Shown here: piece by piece, positions 13,600-25,484 of the stretch
Layout: each line of letters opens with the position of its first letter
Numbering within the stretch: the stretch's first letter is position 1
Assembly: GCA_037951105.1 (NCBI GenBank)
Contig: JBAMJV010004348.1
Location: 1 to 64,000 of the forward strand
Length of the DNA stretch: 64,000 bases
From: Echinarachnius parma
Taxonomy: Eukaryota; Echinodermata; Echinoidea; Clypeasteroida; Echinarachniidae
Reading direction: 5' to 3'
Made by a program: the position numbers and the translations under genes
Notes under the pieces: generated by a model
Told to the model about the DNA's origin: nothing
Database searches by the model: none
What the model saw: the letters and a program-made list of their open reading frames with translations, nothing else

Positions 13600-13664
13600 C
13601 TAGTAAGTCTTCTCCTCCTGTGGTATGCAAAAAGTGAGCTTCTGGAAGAAGAGGTTCATTTTCA
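13600..13664 (-). CDS. SLC7A11-like: copy A exon 11 (C-terminus and stop)
   Basis: 65 nt. Acceptor cttgcag, then VKMNLFFQKLTFCIPQEEKT plus Y and TAG. Alignable with copy B over its whole length. Confidence 0.85.
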
Positions 13665-13866
13665 CTGCAAGACAGGGAGAAAACAAAAAGAAACAAACAT
13701 GTATTAGCGATGTTGACTTCAATTTCATATGATTTAAAATTATCTAGTGGAGAATTATAACTGTGTGCAATGTCAGTGCAGTGAGTTAGCAAAGACCACT
13801 TTGATTTTTCGCTCATGTTCGGTCGTATGACACTCATTTACCGTGGAATGTTCACAATGTCATTAT

Positions 13867-13955
13867 TCACTCAGTGGGCATAACAGATCACAAAGTACAC
13901 ATATCAACCATTTATCATTTTTTTGCACATTTCATCAAAGTTACTAGATCCCTAT
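13867..13955. repeat. dispersed repeat fragment ('cactcagtgg...tactagatccc')
   Basis: The same sequence block occurs at 24298-24382, 48755-48853 and 54212-54300. The longest copy starts near 48478 with 'aaagggacttagtaac'. Confidence 0.65.
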
Positions 13956-14255
13956 ATAATAATAATTTATGAATACACTATCAATACAGTCATGTATATA
14001 TGTATTATCGTTTGCAGAAGGAACAATATTAGTACAGTTCAGATGAAATAAGTATTAGGCTAATACAATACCTAATATAGTCTAATACAATATCGCTAGG
14101 CGATATTGTCTGAAATTTCGTATTTTGTACAAATTGAAAACAAAATATCAAGGACATGTCATATACATTCATGCATTGTATTATTGTTGGTTTAAGGATG
14201 GGCAGTAAATACAAATGTGTTAATGAATACTTTTTTTTTTGGTGAAACCCTCCCA

Positions 14256-14256
<1 letters not shown>

Positions 14257-14292
<36 letters not shown>
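14257..14292. repeat. poly-G tract, about 35 bp
   Basis: Uninterrupted G run, among the longest in the window, in intron 10 of copy A. Confidence 0.95.
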
Positions 14293-14293
<1 letters not shown>

Positions 14294-14680
14294 CAACCGT
14301 ACAAGGGTGCGAAGAGACCAAGCCGTTGGCGAGCTGCTATGGGGAATTTTGTGCCAGCATAGCCATGATTGCCAACCCAGGCTAGCACCTCGATGATCAG
14401 TTTTTAATGAAAGATTAAACAAAACTCGCTTAACCTGTTTATTTGGTGTTCAATTATTATTCTTGAAATATTGTCTCTTTTTCATATATCACTTACGACA
14501 TGCAAAGATGAGTGAGCCACATATGTTTATTCTTCCATCAGACCAGTGTAAAGTAGAGGTATATAGTCCCAACATATTATCCGCTTGAGTTTTATTTTGT
14601 ATTCTTTTGTATACCTTTAAACCTCATAATTTATACTGATTTATTTGTAATACTTAATTTCGAATTTTCATATCACTTAC

Positions 14681-14860
14681 CACATGCATTGGAGATCCAC
14701 ATGGGTCTCTTCTTCCACCAGACCAGGACGAAGTAGAGGGGTAGCCCGGCCAGCGTGGCTAGGATACCCAGCAGCGAGTTAATGGGGCTCCGTGTAGCAC
14801 GTCATGAACAGGATGAAGAACGTGAAGAGTACGAAGATCAGTGCCACGGGGATGGGGATT
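14681..14860 (-). pseudogene. SLC7A11-like: copy A exon 10 with two frame-breaking insertions
   Basis: 180 nt against 178 in copy B. The donor gtaagtg and the acceptor survive. The first insertion (A) directly follows the acceptor AG; the second is a C within 14784-14787. The frame used gives NPHPRGTDLRTLHV... and a TAG near 14759. The third frame after the second insertion still reads SLLGILATLAGLPLYFVLVW, so the lesions are young. Confidence 0.85.
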
Positions 14861-14947
14861 CTGGAAGGGTGACAAGAATATTAGTAAAGTAAAACTTATA
14901 AAACAAAGGAGGACGAGAATGAAATAAGTAGGAGTGGGAGGAGGATC

Positions 14948-15078
14948 GAGGAGGAGGAGGAGGAGGAGGAGGAGGAGGAGGAGGAGGAGGAGGAGGAGGA
15001 GGAGGAGGAGGAGGAGGAGGAGGAGGAGGAGGAGGAGGAGGAGGAGGAGGAGGAGGAGGAGGAGGAGGAGGAGGAGGA
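14948..15078. repeat. (GGA)n polypurine tract, about 130 bp
   Basis: Almost pure GGA triplets on the plus strand, TCC on the transcribed (minus) strand, between the real exon 10 and its partial duplicate. Homopurine-homopyrimidine mirror repeat. Confidence 0.95.
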
Positions 15079-15317
15079 CGAGAAAGAGCAAAATAAAGAA
15101 TTGAAAGGAGAAGGAAGAAGGGAGAAGGGAAGATTAAATATAGAGGAGGAGGACAATGCGCAAAAGAGGAAGAAATGAACGGTGTGAAGAGGGGGGAGAA
15201 GCAGGAAGAAGAGGGGATGGAGGGGAGGAGTAGGAGGAGGAAGAGGAGGAGAGGGGAGGATGTAGAGCAGGAGGACGAAGAGGAGGGAAGACAGGAGGGT
15301 TGTGGAGGAGAAGGAAG

Positions 15318-15401
15318 CGAGTGCAGTGGCTCTGTGTAGCACGTCATGAACAGGATGAGGACCGTGAAGAATATGAAGATCAGAGCCCCGGGGATGGGGA
15401 T
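15318..15401 (-). pseudogene. partial exon-10 duplicate (copy A, middle block)
   Basis: Good acceptor ccttccag, then IPIPGALIFIFFTVLILFMT and CYTEPLHSLPS, the 5' half of exon 10 without the 3' half or a donor. Reading continues open through the (TCC)n tract on the minus strand to 14838, giving a serine/proline-rich tail of about 160 residues. Same block in copy B at 38235-38317. Confidence 0.75.
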
Positions 15402-15529
15402 CTGGAAGGATGGGTTACCATGGTAACGAGAATGTTATTAAAGTACAACTAGAGTCAAAGAAGAGGAAGAGAATGTGATCAGTAGGAAGTTGATGGGGAG
15501 GAGGCATAGATGGATGAGGGGAGTATAGG

Positions 15530-15579
15530 AGGACGAAGACCGTGGAGAGCACGAATATCAACGCTACGGGGATGGGGAT
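15530..15579 (-). pseudogene. partial exon-10 duplicate (copy A, upstream block)
   Basis: IPIPVALIFVLSTVFVL followed by unrelated sequence. The acceptor AG is lost (ttcccgg), so it is not spliceable at the homologous position. Confidence 0.65.
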
Positions 15580-15876
15580 CCGGGAAGGGTATCCATGGTA
15601 ACGATATCTACTATTGAAGCAAATATTCAGACAATGATGATGAAGGAATAATGAGGAGGAGGAGGAAGCGAGTGTAGGTGCCCTGTGTAGGGGAGTAATT
15701 GTCCTGGGTGTAATCGTCCGGGGGTAATTGTCCAAGGGGTAGTAGTCCTAGAACCCCGGACAGCACCGAGTAGCGCTTTTTAAGGAGACATTCTCATAAA
15801 GTATCAATTAGTATCAAGTACTAAAAGTGGAGCTAGCGCCAAACTCTTTCTAAGCCGACGCACATACGTCACTCAC

Positions 15877-16026
15877 CTTGAATGGTCTTCTCATGTCCCT
15901 ATACTTCCACCTGTAGTACGGGATGATGCTGATCACGAGAGCGGTGAAGAACCAATCGATGAAGGTCAAATACTCGATTAAAACGAGAACGTCTCCCACC
16001 AGAATGAACAGCATACTTAGAGGTAG
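15877..16026 (-). CDS. SLC7A11-like: copy A exon 9 (residues 364-413)
   Basis: 150 nt, phase 0 at both ends. Acceptor ttcag, donor gtgagt. Protein identical to copy B by eye. Confidence 0.92.
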
Positions 16027-16470
16027 CTGAACAAAAATAAATTGTCAAAATTAATATTTCTATTATTCTTAAAAGCGCCTTTAAGTTTGCCAGTATATAA
16101 TATTTGCCATTCAGTTACATATACATTGATAAAGTTGTTAAATCGGTATATTCTGATAGCTCTGATATGCACCATTCGTTACCCAAAAGATTACATTTCT
16201 CATTAATATGCTGTTACAAGGCTTTAGGTGATATTTTGATAGTGATTGATAAGATTTCTGCAGAATTGTTTAAAGAAACAATTTTCAGAAATCAAATTCC
16301 AGTGATATCTATTTTAAAAAATAAAATATTCAGCATCTAATTTGTTTGAAACAGGTTTAGTCTGGGGACAAAAATATGGAAAACAAAATGAAAACTTTGA
16401 ACAAGTTTGATTTCCCCCATTAATTTTAATGTCTTGAATAAAGATTAAATCTTCTCGTTAATATACTAAC

Positions 16471-16567
16471 CGAGATTGCAATGGCTGGGAGCGGTGTCAG
16501 ATGGTGGATGTGGATCATGGAGAGAAATTCTGGAAGAAGGCCCTCTCGCGCCGCAACAAAGAATGTC
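16471..16567 (-). CDS. SLC7A11-like: copy A exon 8 (residues 331-363)
   Basis: 97 nt. Acceptor atgtag, donor gttagt. Encodes [20 protein letters not shown] and [12 protein letters not shown]. Confidence 0.9.
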
Positions 16568-17058
16568 CTACATACATTTTAGATAATTAAAGTGATTGGA
16601 AATTATAAGAAACCACTTTAAACCTAATGTCCTAAAATCCAGGGCTCACCTGTAAAGCAGTTTCCAAACTGAGGTTGCAAGACATGAATAAATAAATAAT
16701 ACAATAAATAATGTCAACACTGGACCCAAAGTTATGTATCATACACAACTTTAACATAATTTTGACATTTTGTTACTCAGCTATTTAAAAAATAATCTTA
16801 GTTAAAACTTCTCCAAGCATGTCCTATAACATTGTGATCGAAACAAACTGACAACATCACCTGTCTATTAAATCGGACAAAAAATGTAAGTCGTAATGTT
16901 CAATATCATTAATACCGGAAACGAGCGAACAAAATAATTGAAGAGTCTCGAGTGTGCGGAATAGAACGCATTATTTTGTTCAAAATGATTTTATTAGCAT
17001 CTATAAATTATATAAAATAGACTGGACAATCGAAATACTAAACAAAATTTGAGGTCAC

Positions 17059-17162
17059 CTTGTCCGACCGAAGACGGATCCGTTGAGGTTCCCGGCGGCT
17101 GAGAGGGCGACAAACAGCCATATGAGCCATGACCAATCACCGAGTGCCCTCTGGCCAAAATC
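17059..17162 (-). CDS. SLC7A11-like: copy A exon 7 (residues 297-331)
   Basis: 104 nt. Acceptor ctgtag, donor gtgacc. Encodes DFGQRALGDWSWLIWLFVAL then SAAGNLNGSVFGRTR. Confidence 0.9.
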
Positions 17163-17528
17163 CTACAGGGGAAAATGTGGGTAATAATTATTAAATAAAG
17201 TACATTATAATTATCACCAATGGCGAAGCAGAATTTGGGGAGGGGGTTCAATCTGCGAGGGTCCAGTGATGGAGCCCAATGAAGATTTTAGATTTTGGCT
17301 ACTAGCATTCAATGCCCCAAAATCAAAACTACAAGCTAACATGCAAACCCTAAAAGACATTGAATTATTACATTTTCGATTATGTTTTTTACTGAAATAT
17401 TATTAAAGTGGCGTATTCCGCCTTTTTCTTTTTTGGTGGTGAGGGGAGGGGAGAGGGGGATGGCATTTATGTCTTTATTTCTTCATCTTTACAAAAAAAG
17501 TGTTAACATTTAAAAAAGAGATACTTAC

Positions 17529-17652
17529 AGCCCCGACAGCGTTTGATGAGAGGACCTCTTGCGGGGTGAGAAGAGAGAAGTAACCGATGTTAGCGAGGAG
17601 GTAAATAATGATGATGAGCGTCATAGAAATCACGACGCTTTGTGGGACCGTT
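17529..17652 (-). CDS. SLC7A11-like: copy A exon 6 (residues 255-296)
   Basis: 124 nt. Acceptor aacag, donor gtaagt. Encodes TVPQSVVISM through SNAVGA. Confidence 0.9.
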
Positions 17653-18276
17653 CTGTTTGAAAATGAAAATGACAGAGCATCGCTTTTTATAATGTTGTAT
17701 CTTTCTGTATATCTATTTGAAAAAAATATCCAGTGTTGGCTAGAACCGGTAGAAACAACTAAAAACAGATGACAAGAGTCATCCAAATTTGTGGGGACCG
17801 TTGTGAATGAAAAGGAAAATATAAAAGAAAATCGCTGTGAATTTTGTGTCTATAATTGGAGAGAATATTAATAAAACATTCAATACGTTCACTTTAAAGT
17901 GATACGAGTTAAAATCAATGTTTTCATTATCTCTAAACTTAATCTTCTACTTCTAATAATAACAATGCTTTCGATTAAATATAGTACATAATATGATTGA
18001 CAATCATCTCTAAGCGATTTACGTTATTCCCCGGTCATCGGACACACACTCGCAATCAATCCGCACGTAATGTGCACTTTCTGCTCCCCCCAGGAGCAAT
18101 GCATTCTAGCAGCCATAATGTTGCACTACAATAAATAGGCTACGCGATTATACACTTGAAAAATGATACAACTAGCCTGTCGGATACAACGCATCTGTTT
18201 GTTTTTATTATAAATACATGTAATTATTTTTTTTAAACGAGCTGGAAAACTAAGTGGTTTCAGTGACGAACAAACC

Positions 18277-18342
18277 GTCAGTCGGTAAGAGCACCGGTCT
18301 AGCAATCCGGAGGTTTCGGGTTCGAATTCCGGGGAAGCCCCA
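18277..18342 (+). other. tRNA-Ala(AGC)-like relic (copy A)
   Basis: CAGTCGGTAAGAGCACCGGT (D-arm remnant and anticodon 5' stem), loop CTAGCAA, TCCGG, then GGTTTCGGGTTCGAATTCCG (T arm, B-box-like) and GGAAGCCCCA. The 5' acceptor and the A box start are deleted. A structured tRNA relic or SINE head, not a working gene. Confidence 0.5.
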
Positions 18343-18397
18343 TTTTTCTTTGCTCATGTTTCACCTATTATAAAGAATGATCGACAGGCTTTCTTAC

Positions 18398-18442
18398 TTT
18401 TCCGGTTTCTTCACTTCCTCGGTCAAAGACGAAAGGTAATCC
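18398..18442 (-). CDS. SLC7A11-like: copy A exon 5 (45-nt micro-exon)
   Basis: Acceptor ctcag, donor gtaagaa. Encodes DYLSSLTEEVKKPE. Too short to be seen as an ORF; found by phase and family motif. Confidence 0.87.
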
Positions 18443-18794
18443 CTGAGATGTGAAATAAGTTAGAGATGTGGTATGTTAGAGCAGTGTAATGTATTTGAGG
18501 TTATTTCAATACTTTTGATTTGATTCCCACTACCTATGCATCTAAATTCTGTTAACACAATGAACACCGATAGCATTAAAAATCATCGACATGATATTAT
18601 TATATAGGCCTATATACAAAAAAACAGTCACTGTTTTTTTGTATGCAGGTATAATGATAGGCGGTACGCCTGCATTTGGAAACGGGAGTGTATACTGCAT
18701 ACAAGGTTTGTTATAAACATATTTCTCTCTATTAGTGAAAACTTCGATATTTATATTTGTCTACATTTGTTAAAAGGTTAACCGTGTTTTTTTT

Positions 18795-19330
18795 AAAGGG
18801 GTAGTACAGTTTTGGTAAGGCTGAACTTTAGTAACCAAACCTGGACAGTAACATTATAAACTAATAGTTATAACTCTACCATGCTCGAAAGGTATACAAA
18901 ATTACAAACGACTAAGTAAACAGCCTGTTATCATTCAAAAAGAGCCATTAAAACACAAGAGGGCGCTTTCCAGAAAGGCATTGTTTTCAACCATGTTTCA
19001 TACAAAATTATGCATGTGATGTTTTATTGAAATAATGATTAAATAGAGAGATCATCAACAACTATTTAAAAAACGCTTTTGAAATTTTTTGAAAAAGTGC
19101 AAGCATTTTTTTTTTGAAAAAATCATCGAATTATTTGGGCCCCAAATAATTATAAGATCAGATATATTTATTGATATTTCAAACTTTCTGGGTCGATTTT
19201 GACCAAACAAAGTTTATTCTGCCATTAGAATTGCATGTTCTCTCAAATTCAACACTCAGTTTTTCATTACCTCACAAACAAATTGTGATGTGCAGCGCCC
19301 TCTCTACCAAAACTAAACTACCCCTTTAAG
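18795..19330. mobile_element. TTAA-type inverted-repeat element
   Basis: Ends AAAGGGGTAGTACAGTTTTG and complement CAAAACTAAACTACCCCTTT, followed by TTAA on the right. Interior matches 28302-28852. Confidence 0.75.
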
Positions 19331-19663
19331 TTAACCATCTGATAATCGAAAAAAAAAAAACAGCACACATTTCATAATTACTTTGTGTCAAGTTTGGTAT
19401 GCTGGTGCACAAATATCTTTAATTTGTATCACCTTGACCCCGTTGCAGAAAGAGATGCAATCGAGTGTAAAGTTGCATCTAATTGTCAGTCAGCTCATTT
19501 AAATAAATGCGCACATTTTTTTGACTTACAACCGATTGTACCCATTTCTGCATAACGGGGCCCTTGTCGAGTCTTCCTGTAGATATATGACAATTAATAA
19601 TGATTCATTGTTAATCGTTTTAGTTTATATTAATTCCGACGTTTTCACTGCAGTACAACTTAC

Positions 19664-19763
19664 CATCCTGAGTACGCGAATATTCCAGAATAGATTCCGA
19701 GCGGGATTTTATATATGGAGACATCTGCACCCTCGAAAGTGTTCTCTAGGTTTGACGTATATC
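19664..19763 (-). CDS. SLC7A11-like: copy A exon 4 (residues 207-240)
   Basis: 100 nt. Acceptor ttacag, donor gtaagt. Encodes YTSNLENTFEGADVSIYKIP and LGIYSGIFAYSG. Confidence 0.9.
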
Positions 19764-20134
19764 CTGTAATAATAATGATAATGATAATAATAATAATATC
19801 GATTTATACAGCGCATATGCTGATTGAAAATCACATCTATATATCATATCTTTACAATGATAGTATTACCCCGGGGCCTGGGCATTGGATGCATACTGCA
19901 ATGAATCCAGCACACAAAGTGCACGGTTTCCCTTCCATGGGGAGCATTCCAGCCAGGCAACCTTGTAGGTGCATACATATGCTAAGGAACTTCGTTCTAT
20001 CATTCCGGGTACCCATTTTTACACCTGGATCAAGATCAGCAAAATGTTCTTGCTGAAGGAAAAACCAGATGGTTAGTTCGACTCAGGACCTCACGATTGA
20101 AAGGCACGCGCTCATCCACTCAGTATTGCCACAC

Positions 20135-20867
20135 CTGGGGGTGTTTCACAAAGATTCTAAGTTGAACTTAACTCTAAGTTGGACCTAACTAAATTTAGTA
20201 TGGAAAGCCATTTGTAGCCTCACATATTCAAAAGCAAAAATGCAAGTATTTTAGACTAAAATAAATTTTACATCAAGAACATGAAAATTATTATCATGAT
20301 TTGAATAAAAAAAAAAAAATTCAAAAAAGTTTCAAAGAAACTAAAGGCTTTCTATAATAAATTGTTAAAGGACCTATAGCGTCTAGATGGCCTAATTTTC
20401 ACAATTCGGCTCTCTATATGTAATTTTTCCTGAAGAAAAAGAATTTGGCAGTCATTTTTCATGAAATCAATCAATTTTGGGGTAATTAGTAAATATTTAA
20501 TTGTCCTGGGAACGCCCCTTTTAAATCGCCAAAATGTGACGTCATCTAAAGTACGGACTAATGAACTAAATTCTGTAGATGACGCGTCATGACGTAAGCC
20601 AATCAATTGTCAATCACATGTCAATCACGCTCCCGATTCTGGACACTAAATGTGGGTGGGGCGTAAACTGGCTGCTAAATGAGATTTGGCATCAGAAAAT
20701 TAGTCTTAAATCATTACTGTGTTTATTTTCATTGATTTTTTTTCGGCAGACCTATGTTTCAAGTCATCATCTATGGAATAAGTGCCAAAATACGTTGTAT
20801 TCTTTAGGTCCTTTAAGTCCAACTTAGAGGTTAAGTTCAACTTAGGATCTTTGTGAAACACCCCCAG
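20135..20867. mobile_element. CTGGGGGTGTTTCAC inverted-repeat element, 733 bp
   Basis: Ends CTGGGGGTGTTTCACAAAGA and its complement, continuing CTAAGTTGAACTTAA. Copy B (about 47107) is the uninterrupted site. No transposase. Truncated relative at 51949-52130. Confidence 0.8.
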
Positions 20868-21228
20868 CACGTCCACAGTACAAAATACAATTCAGGAATG
20901 GGGATCACAAGACAGTTTGATGAGGAAATGGATGTGATAAAAGACAAGGGAATTACGAGGAGCGGGGCCCGTGCCCCCATGACAAAACGATAACAAACAT
21001 ACAAAAGAAATCTGTGAACATTAAGAAATACATATATAGTTGTGCCCCAATACCTCACGTAACATTACAATTCATGGCTATCGATTGATCGTACGATTGA
21101 TCAATAATCATTAATTAATAATTGATTGTATGATTACTAGTACCCATGGTAACTGTTCATAAAGATGTTATCTTCTAGATTTATCATGTATATATTTGCT
21201 TATTGGTCTACGATAATGAAGAACAAAC

Positions 21229-21354
21229 CTCTGAATATGTAGACGAGTCCGGTGATGATGAGGACGATGAGTCCGAAGACCTTGGCCACGGTGAAGAAGA
21301 TCTGGATGCGAACAGACTGCTTCACGCTCATGCAGTTCAGGAAGTATATGGCCA
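21229..21354 (-). CDS. SLC7A11-like: copy A exon 3 (residues 165-207)
   Basis: 126 nt. Acceptor tccgattag, donor gtttgt. Encodes MAIYFLNCMSVKQSVRIQIF onward to YIFRG. Confidence 0.9.
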
Positions 21355-21693
21355 CTAATCGGAAAGAGAAACAAAATATGTTTTTCATGTAATGTTTAGT
21401 AACATTACTCTGGTGAAATAATGGACTCAAATTGGAACACATTTCCCCATGTCTGTGCATCTTCCAATCCCGATCACGGGAGAATAATTATTTGATGAAT
21501 CAATCACCCATATGTTTGTACGCACTATGAGCAATGTTTATTTATGCCATAATACGCCCATCGAAAACAATTACTTGGTTCGCATCATTTTGTTTCCTTT
21601 TAGTACCTTCCGAATGTCAAACGGATAGGAGAAACGGAAGGAGAAACGATGCAGTGGGGTTAGCCGTGATTAGAGGGGTTTGCGGGGACTTAC

Positions 21694-22015
21694 TCAGAAC
21701 ACACATGGCGATGAGAATCGTGGCGTTAGGCGGGACGTCAGTGCAGCCGAAGAAGGGCACGGTGATGTAGTTGGCGATGGTGAGCGCCTGGACGGCGTTG
21801 GACCCCGGACCGATGAAGACGAGGAGCGTCCACATGCGGAGGAAGGCGGGGATCGGACCGTAGGCGTCGAGGATGAAGGTGAACTCGCCGCCGGACTTGC
21901 TGCAGCTGGTGATGAGCTCGACGTAGCAGAGGGCGCCGGCCATCGAGATGAGACCGCACAGGGTCCAGAGGACCATGGCCCAGCCCACTGACCCATTGAC
22001 GCCCAGCAGCACGCC
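21694..22015 (-). CDS. SLC7A11-like: copy A exon 2 (residues 58-165)
   Basis: 322 nt, same boundaries as copy B. VPFFGC with the heavy-chain cysteine is retained, followed by TDVPPNAT. Confidence 0.93.
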
Positions 22016-22256
22016 CTGTCAATAGGTACAACCACCAAACGTTAATCAACATCAGTAATTGATGTTAATAAGTGGATAGATATATATTAATCGATGTATC
22101 AATCAATCAATCAACCAATCAATCAATATATAAATCAATCAATAGTCAAATAATCAATCAATCAATCAATTAATTTAATCAATCAAACAGGCAATCTATC
22201 AATTATTAACCAATCAATTATAGCCTCATAATTTTCTACAAAAAAAATGTAGAATT

Positions 22257-22352
22257 AGTGTTTCACTAAACACTCAAATCGATTTTAGCATCTTCTTAAT
22301 CACTAACAGTTGATGCTAAAATCGATTTCAGTGTTTAGTGAAACACCCCCAG
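22257..22352. repeat. hairpin with GTGTTTCACTAAACACT arms
   Basis: Near-perfect palindrome around 'cttcttaatcactaacagtt'. The outer end GTGAAACACCCCCAG is the same terminus as the 20135-20867 element. Confidence 0.7.
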
Positions 22353-22833
22353 AAGCTACCTAGGATATGCATGTGGATCAGAAGAAAGGAACAATTAGTT
22401 CAGTTTCGTTTGTTTTCAAGAATCATGAATATTATTTGGAGCTCCAGAGTAATTATACAAAATGCATGCCGTCATGAATTCAGGTTATATGAAATTAGGT
22501 TATAGACACTTTGGAGCATTTATATAGGACGCGTAATAGCCATGCATGGTGGACATTATTTTGGTGAAAACTGGTCGTTTGGTCGAATTTCGACAATAAG
22601 TGATGTATAGGTCCCGTCATCACTGGACCATGGAGGCCATTCCATGAAAATTGGTCGCTTGGTCACAATTTGGATACTCGTTTTGTTGACACTTAGACGT
22701 AGGTCGTGTCAGTAACATACCTAGCTATAAAAACAACAACAACAACAACAACAATTTACACATTGGGGAATGTTGAACAAAAAATTGATAAAGAAAAAAA
22801 TATAAGGGGCCTTGCAAAGTTATTAAAATTCCA

Positions 22834-23096
22834 ACCATCCAAATAAGATTTGGAAGTGGGTGGGTGGGTCCAGGGCTATTTTGGATAGAAAATAAAAACA
22901 AATTTGAAAACCCCACCCAAAATAAAGATTTAGTGTAAACATAATGCACTTTACTCGTCTCAAATCATATAATGACTTTTAAAAAGTCATTATAATTTGA
23001 GTTTTCTGTCCATGTTGGACATGGATTTCCACAAAACAAAAAATTTGGATAGGGTGGGTAGGGTGAGCTCTATCCAAATCTTATTTGGATGTTTGG
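22834..23096. repeat. possible inverted-repeat element
   Basis: ATCCAAATAAGATTTGGA at the left and TCCAAATCTTATTTGGAT at the right, both self-complementary. Block A intron 1 only, as far as I can see. Confidence 0.4.
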
Positions 23097-23119
23097 TACC
23101 ACCACCCAAAAATAATATT

Positions 23120-23560
23120 CTTATTATAGAAAGATAACATCTTTAGTATTCCATTCCTTCAACAAGTTCACAAAAATATGTTTTAAGAAAAAAATATATA
23201 ATGGAAAACGCATCACCATTCTCAACCATGCGTTCATGCGGTCTGAATTGCGTAGACTACATGTGTGTGTGAGCCAGAGCGCTCTAGCTCTGTGCAGAGC
23301 GAACGAATCATCCGGGATTCTATTGACGTACGCGTGAAAGCATTGGCGCACTCGCAAATGATTGGCCCGTGTGGAACCAGGAAATAGCAGTGGTTCCGTA
23401 AGTGGTGGAAATTGATTGCTTTGTTTATGAATCACACAACCCTTTGCAAAATGTTGGATATATATTTGATATCACAAAACGGTAACAAAACATATAATAA
23501 TGTGTTGTCCTTTGACTGGTGGTCCCCTTTAAACTTTGCAAAGCCCCTAAGGAGGTGCTC
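23120..23560. repeat. dispersed repeat, also at 36900-37330 inverted
   Basis: Shares 'tgaatcacacaacccttt', 'tttgatatcac' and 'gtgttgtcctttg' order with the other locus. Confidence 0.5.
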
Positions 23561-23909
23561 CATCATAATCAGACCGAACACACAATACCACTGGGTCCAT
23601 CACCGCTGGACCATGATGCTTCGAGTTCAGAACTACACAAAGAATTGTATACGGTTGAACAATAATCACTACTCGATCGCGTCAGTCAGGATTTGTATAT
23701 GCCAATGATTGATTCGCAGATTAAGTAGTTTACTGAACTAAAAAATGGGTAGTTTGGGATATATATATATTTACATGTATATTATAGGTTTAAAAAAAGT
23801 ATATACCACTACACAGGCAAGAAAAGGTGTGAATATACAGTTTGTATAAGCCTATAATATCTTCCACGACGATACTTTTGCTGTTTCACTGCAAGAAACA
23901 CGACGCAAC

Positions 23910-24260
23910 TTAAAGGGATAGTTGAGTTTTGGTATATAAAGAGCGCTTCAAGAAATACTTTTTGTGAGGTAATGACAAAGAGAGTGACAAATTAGAAAGA
24001 GCATGCAATTTTGATGACAGAATAAGCTTTATTTGATCAAAATCGGTTAAAAAACAGCTGAAATATCAATAAATATGTGGGATCCCACATTTTATTAAAT
24101 AATAACAAAAAAACAATACAAAAAAGCTTACACTTTTTCAAAAACTTACAAAATAGGTTTTTAAATAATTTTTGATGATCTCTCTATTTAATCATTATTT
24201 TAACAAAACTTCGCATGTACATGTACAATTTTGTTTGTATAAAAAATGGTTAAAACCAAT
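23910..24260. mobile_element. TTAA-type element, partial
   Basis: Starts TTAAAGGGATAGTTGAGTTT and carries interior sections of the family, then breaks into the 24298 dispersed repeat. Confidence 0.6.
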
Positions 24261-25226
24261 GCGTTATTACTTGGCCATACATTTAACGCAACATTTTCAC
24301 ACATTACTCAGTGGACATATCAGATCACAACAATACGCATTTATCACTCATTGCCCATGCGAAAAGATTACTAGATCCCATTCAGGGGCCGAGACTGTAG
24401 TTTCACAAGATTTGAACGCGCGTAAATATGAGACTAAATAAATTACTTGCAATTTTTTAGATCGATTAAATTAGTTTCTTCATTTTCGCCGATCTATAAG
24501 TGGATGTAGTGTACAATGTAAGTGTAAAGTGCTGAAAATATGATTTTTATTAGGCGCTATCCAAGCCGAACCTTTTATTATCTTCGGAGGAATGCTCCCC
24601 AAGGAATGGAGATGGTGCGCACAATGTTTGCTGGTTTGCATTATTTCCTATGACTGGGATATAGTGTACAAGCGCTTGGAGATTATATTGTATCATATTA
24701 TTAGGCGCTATACAAATCAACCTATCATTATAATTATCAAAGAGTGTGTTAATTTCTGCTTATTTGCCTTATCGTCCTTGGTCTTGGTTTTGATTGGCCT
24801 ATTGAATCAACTTCAGTGTATATCAACTTGCATGAATAAGCACCCCCGCATGCACCCTCTTCAGTTTCGTTTACCAGTGATGAGTATTTCATTCTGTAGG
24901 TAACTCACGTTGATAAGGTGGGGACACGGGGGCACGTGCCCCCCCCCCCCCCCCCCCCAAAAAAAAACAACAACACAAAAACACAAAAACAACACAAAAA
25001 CAACAACACAAAAAACACCAAAAAACACACAAAAACACAACAACAACAACATCATCAAACAAACAAACAATCCAACAAAGGCACATGTGAACATATAAAA
25101 ACAAAGTAAAATGTAAACATAATCTACGTACAGTACAACTTCAGTATGCGAGCATTATGTTAACTAATATGAGCTAACGTAACAGCTTCATAATTATGTT
25201 GGTTTAATTGATATTGTTTATTACCT

Positions 25227-25329
25227 CTTGATAGACGAATATGCTGTTCCCGATGACGATGCCGACGATGATGTCGATGATGGTTGCGAACCCCAATCAG
25301 CGCTTCAACATGTTCAAGACAACATTGCC
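25227..25329 (-). pseudogene. partial exon-1 duplicate (copy A, distal, degenerate)
   Basis: Recognisable GACGATGCCGACGATGATG (minus-strand exon-1 core) and the 'gttgtcttgaacatgttgaa' flank. Frame is broken. Confidence 0.55.
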
Positions 25330-25484
25330 ATCAGGCTTCAGTCACATAATCAACAAAGAACCGGGAACCAATCTCCTTTAGTCTTTTAGACGTAATTGAT
25401 TTCGCTTTGTTGTTGTTTTTTATCTTTTTTTTTTTTTATTGTTTCAATAATTATATTGGTTTTAATTGATGTTGCTTCTTATCT

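Noticed and set aside
14759-15347. Long ORFs of poly-leucine, poly-serine or poly-proline, and their counterparts at 37644-38925
   Set aside because: They are frame readings of the (GGA)n microsatellites. Only the exon-10-linked frame in copy A is discussed as a possible tail.
18277-18342. Functional tRNA gene
   Set aside because: The acceptor 5' strand and A box are missing in A, and D and T arms are damaged in B.
21680-21991. Long ORFs opposite or out of frame to exon 2 (also 47998-48356)
   Set aside because: Shadow frames of a GC-rich coding exon; the transporter frame is clear.
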